The notes beneath the pieces are model-generated. The model saw only the letters and a program-made list of their open reading frames with translations, ran no database searches and had not been told where the DNA came from. Below are positions 5,206-6,278 of a stretch of DNA of 6,278 nucleotides, one piece after another (the stretch's first letter is position 1; each line of letters starts with the position of its first letter). The translations under genes and the position numbers were made by a program. Source of the stretch: Promethearchaeota archaeon. GTDB taxonomy: Archaea > Asgardarchaeota > Lokiarchaeia > Sigyniarchaeales > SOKP01. The stretch covers positions 1 to 6,278 of the forward strand of contig JAEORV010000102.1 in the NCBI GenBank assembly GCA_016840695.1. The letters run 5' to 3'.

Positions 5206-6162
5206 TTAGAAATCGTAGCCGCACTTTTTACACACATGTTTCTTTGCGTACATTGGAATGTGGCCAACATAGCTCAAGACCTTTGATTTATCCTCTTCCA
5301 TTTTAATATCTTTTCCGTGTGCACCACACATTGGGCAGGTAACTCGCTCATCACTCATGAAACCTCCCGCACCAATTTCTGGAGGCTTTAACTCACTTAA
5401 TTCGGATTCAACCTCTTCGAGATGGGCAGTTTGTTCTCCAAGGACTTTTTCTTTTTCTTCAAGAGTCTTAATTAAATCTTCAATTTGGCTATCTTTTTCC
5501 AGTAATACCTTGTTTAATTGTTCTAATTGTGCAGTTAATTGAGAAACTTGTTCTTGAGCTGCAGAAAGCTTACCGTTTAAATCTTGAGTTTCAGAACTTA
5601 AATTATTAACCTTATCGTTCAATGCTTGTATTTCAGCGTCCTTATTACTCCCTAAATCTTGAATATCAGTCCTTAATTTGTTTAATTCTTCATCTTTCGC
5701 TGAGATTGAACTATTAGCTTCATTCAACTTACCTTCTAAATCACCAACATTTCCTTTTAAGGACTCAATTTCAGAATTTAGACTTGTGATCTTCTCATTG
5801 GAAGCTGTTAATTCGTCCTCTTTAGATCTTAGATTACTCTCTAGTTCATTAATTCTAGCATTGGCTGAGTCCAAATCTCCATTTAATCCACTAATTATTC
5901 CATCTTTTTCCTTAACATTCGCATCATTCTGAGAAATCGTGCTATTAAGGGTTAATTTTGTTTCGTTTAACTCAGTTTGAGTACCATCGAGAGTGTTTTT
6001 AGTTGAATTGAGCTCTTCTTGCGTTTGAGATAGTTGATTTTTCGTTTCAGAGAGTTGTTTTTCTAAATCGTTTACCTTAGCACGGAGATCTAATAGGAAT
6101 TTACCTTCGACGCTCATCTTTTTATCTGGTTTCTCTTCAGCCTTATGCCAGTCAATCGTCAT
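5206..6162 (-). CDS. Long coiled-coil protein with C-terminal zinc ribbon
   Basis: A 318-residue cytoplasmic protein with no signal peptide or membrane segment. After a short charged N-terminus (1-25), residues 27-258 form an almost continuous predicted coiled coil rich in Glu, Lys, Asn, Ser and Gln. It includes six gap-free heptads at 37-78. A flexible P260-P-E-I-G-A-G-G linker leads to a zinc ribbon of two CxxC knuckles, C276-P-M-C279-G and C311-K-K-C314-G, about 31 residues apart and ending two residues after Gly-Tyr. The architecture suggests a rod-like oligomer presenting zinc-binding heads, perhaps a scaffold or a nucleic-acid- or protein-binding adaptor. No enzymatic motif is seen. Similarity to eukaryotic coiled-coil proteins such as tropomyosin or myosin tails would be compositional and should not be read as homology. 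The start is supported by GGTGAT nine bases upstream. It is a single-gene unit upstream of the thioredoxin gene. Function unknown. Confidence 0.8.
   Translation of the reverse strand: MTIDWHKAEEKPDKKMSVEGKFLLDLRAKVNDLEKQLSETKNQLSQTQEELNSTKNTLDGTQTELNETKLTLNSTISQNDANVKEKDGIISGLNGDLDSANARINELESNLRSKEDELTASNEKITSLNSEIESLKGNVGDLEGKLNEANSSISAKDEELNKLRTDIQDLGSNKDAEIQALNDKVNNLSSETQDLNGKLSAAQEQVSQLTAQLEQLNKVLLEKDSQIEDLIKTLEEKEKVLGEQTAHLEEVESELSELKPPEIGAGGFMSDERVTCPMCGAHGKDIKMEEDKSKVLSYVGHIPMYAKKHVCKKCGYDF
5929..6054 (-). repeat. Six in-frame 21-base units encoding L-x-x-T-x-x-x heptads
   Basis: Residues 37-78 of the coiled-coil protein have Leu at 37, 44, 51, 58, 65 and 72, and Thr at 40, 47, 54, 61, 68 and 75, with no slip in the seven-residue period. 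The DNA of the six units is quite divergent (different Leu, Thr and Ser codons). This is a protein-level repeat kept by selection or an old duplication, with no sign of a recent tandem expansion. Confidence 0.75.
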
Positions 6163-6171
6163 GTGTTCTAT

Positions 6172-6177
6172 ATCACC
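6172..6177 (-). promoter_or_regulatory. Shine-Dalgarno motif of the coiled-coil gene
   Basis: GGTGAT on the minus strand, nine bases before the ATG at 6162, is an exact part of the archaeal anti-Shine-Dalgarno complement. It fixes the start of the coiled-coil protein. Confidence 0.6.
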
Positions 6178-6205
6178 ATAAATTCTTGTTGTAATATTTT
6201 AATTA

Positions 6206-6218
6206 TTATATTTTTATA
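6206..6218 (-). promoter_or_regulatory. TATA-like box of the coiled-coil gene
   Basis: The minus strand reads TATAAAAATATAA, centred about 50 bases before the ATG. A start site near 6186 would give a leader of about 24 bases containing the GGTGAT motif, which is consistent spacing. The surrounding 116 bases up to the window edge are extremely AT-rich and hold no other recognisable gene. Confidence 0.4.
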
Positions 6219-6278
6219 ATGAAACTGACTTATTATTATTTATATTTTTATATTGATTATATCGAAATTGATTTTTAT

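Noticed and set aside
5357..5932. Two plus-strand Ser/Phe-rich frames (5357-5542, 5678-5932) opposite the coiled-coil gene
   Set aside because: They are reverse complements of Glu/Asn/Leu-rich heptads, with no ribosome-binding site or independent motif.
5400..6070. Repetitive look with recurring TTC/TAA-rich words, considered as a DNA tandem repeat or CRISPR-like array
   Set aside because: No unit repeats exactly with regular spacers. The periodicity follows protein heptads on the minus strand.
5206..6162. Homology of the rod to eukaryotic tropomyosin, myosin or SMC proteins
   Set aside because: Low-complexity heptads give spurious similarity. There is no ATPase head, hinge or other specific motif.

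Overview
The window looks like a stretch of an AT-rich archaeal chromosome, most likely from the Asgard (Promethearchaeota, Lokiarchaeia-like) group. This is inferred from the gene set: an ADP-forming acyl-CoA synthetase alpha subunit, a cysteine-rich ferredoxin-type protein, a stand-alone V4R-like protein, a winged-helix regulator of the TrmB/MarR kind, and a coiled-coil protein ending in a zinc ribbon. The non-coding signals agree: TATA-like boxes about 25 bases before starts, Shine-Dalgarno motifs GGTGAT/GAGTGAT, and bare T-tract terminators. No ribosomal or other marker gene is present, so the taxonomy is tentative.

Layout: the window opens inside a plus-strand gene for a 4Fe-4S protein, truncated at its 5' end by the window edge. 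It ends at 547 and converges on the minus-strand genes that fill the rest. Reading along the minus strand from the right edge, these are: a 318-residue coiled-coil/zinc-ribbon protein (6162-5206); a thioredoxin with WCGPC (5028-4615); a small winged-helix regulator with a cysteine-rich tail (4548-4078); a class III PLP-dependent aminotransferase-family enzyme (4005-2704); an NDP-forming acyl-CoA synthetase alpha subunit with a GTG start (2692-1253); and a V4R-like protein (1114-602). Intergenic gaps are short (11 to 168 bases), and no stretch over 300 bases lacks a gene. I see no tRNA, rRNA, CRISPR array, insertion sequence or phage gene.

How the genes may work together: the aminotransferase-family enzyme and the acyl-CoA synthetase subunit are 11 bases apart and almost certainly co-transcribed. 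Together they suggest conversion of an amino compound to an oxo-acid or semialdehyde. A CoA-ester step, not encoded here, would follow, then energy conservation as ATP when the CoA ester is cleaved. The ATP-grasp beta subunit is not in the window. The winged-helix regulator lies immediately upstream of this pair. A perfect 6-6-6 inverted repeat sits in front of its own start, and a 9-base piece of that repeat recurs in front of the aminotransferase gene. This suggests autoregulation and control of the operon. The ferredoxin-type protein, thioredoxin and cysteine-tailed regulator give the locus a redox flavour, but no physical link between them is shown.
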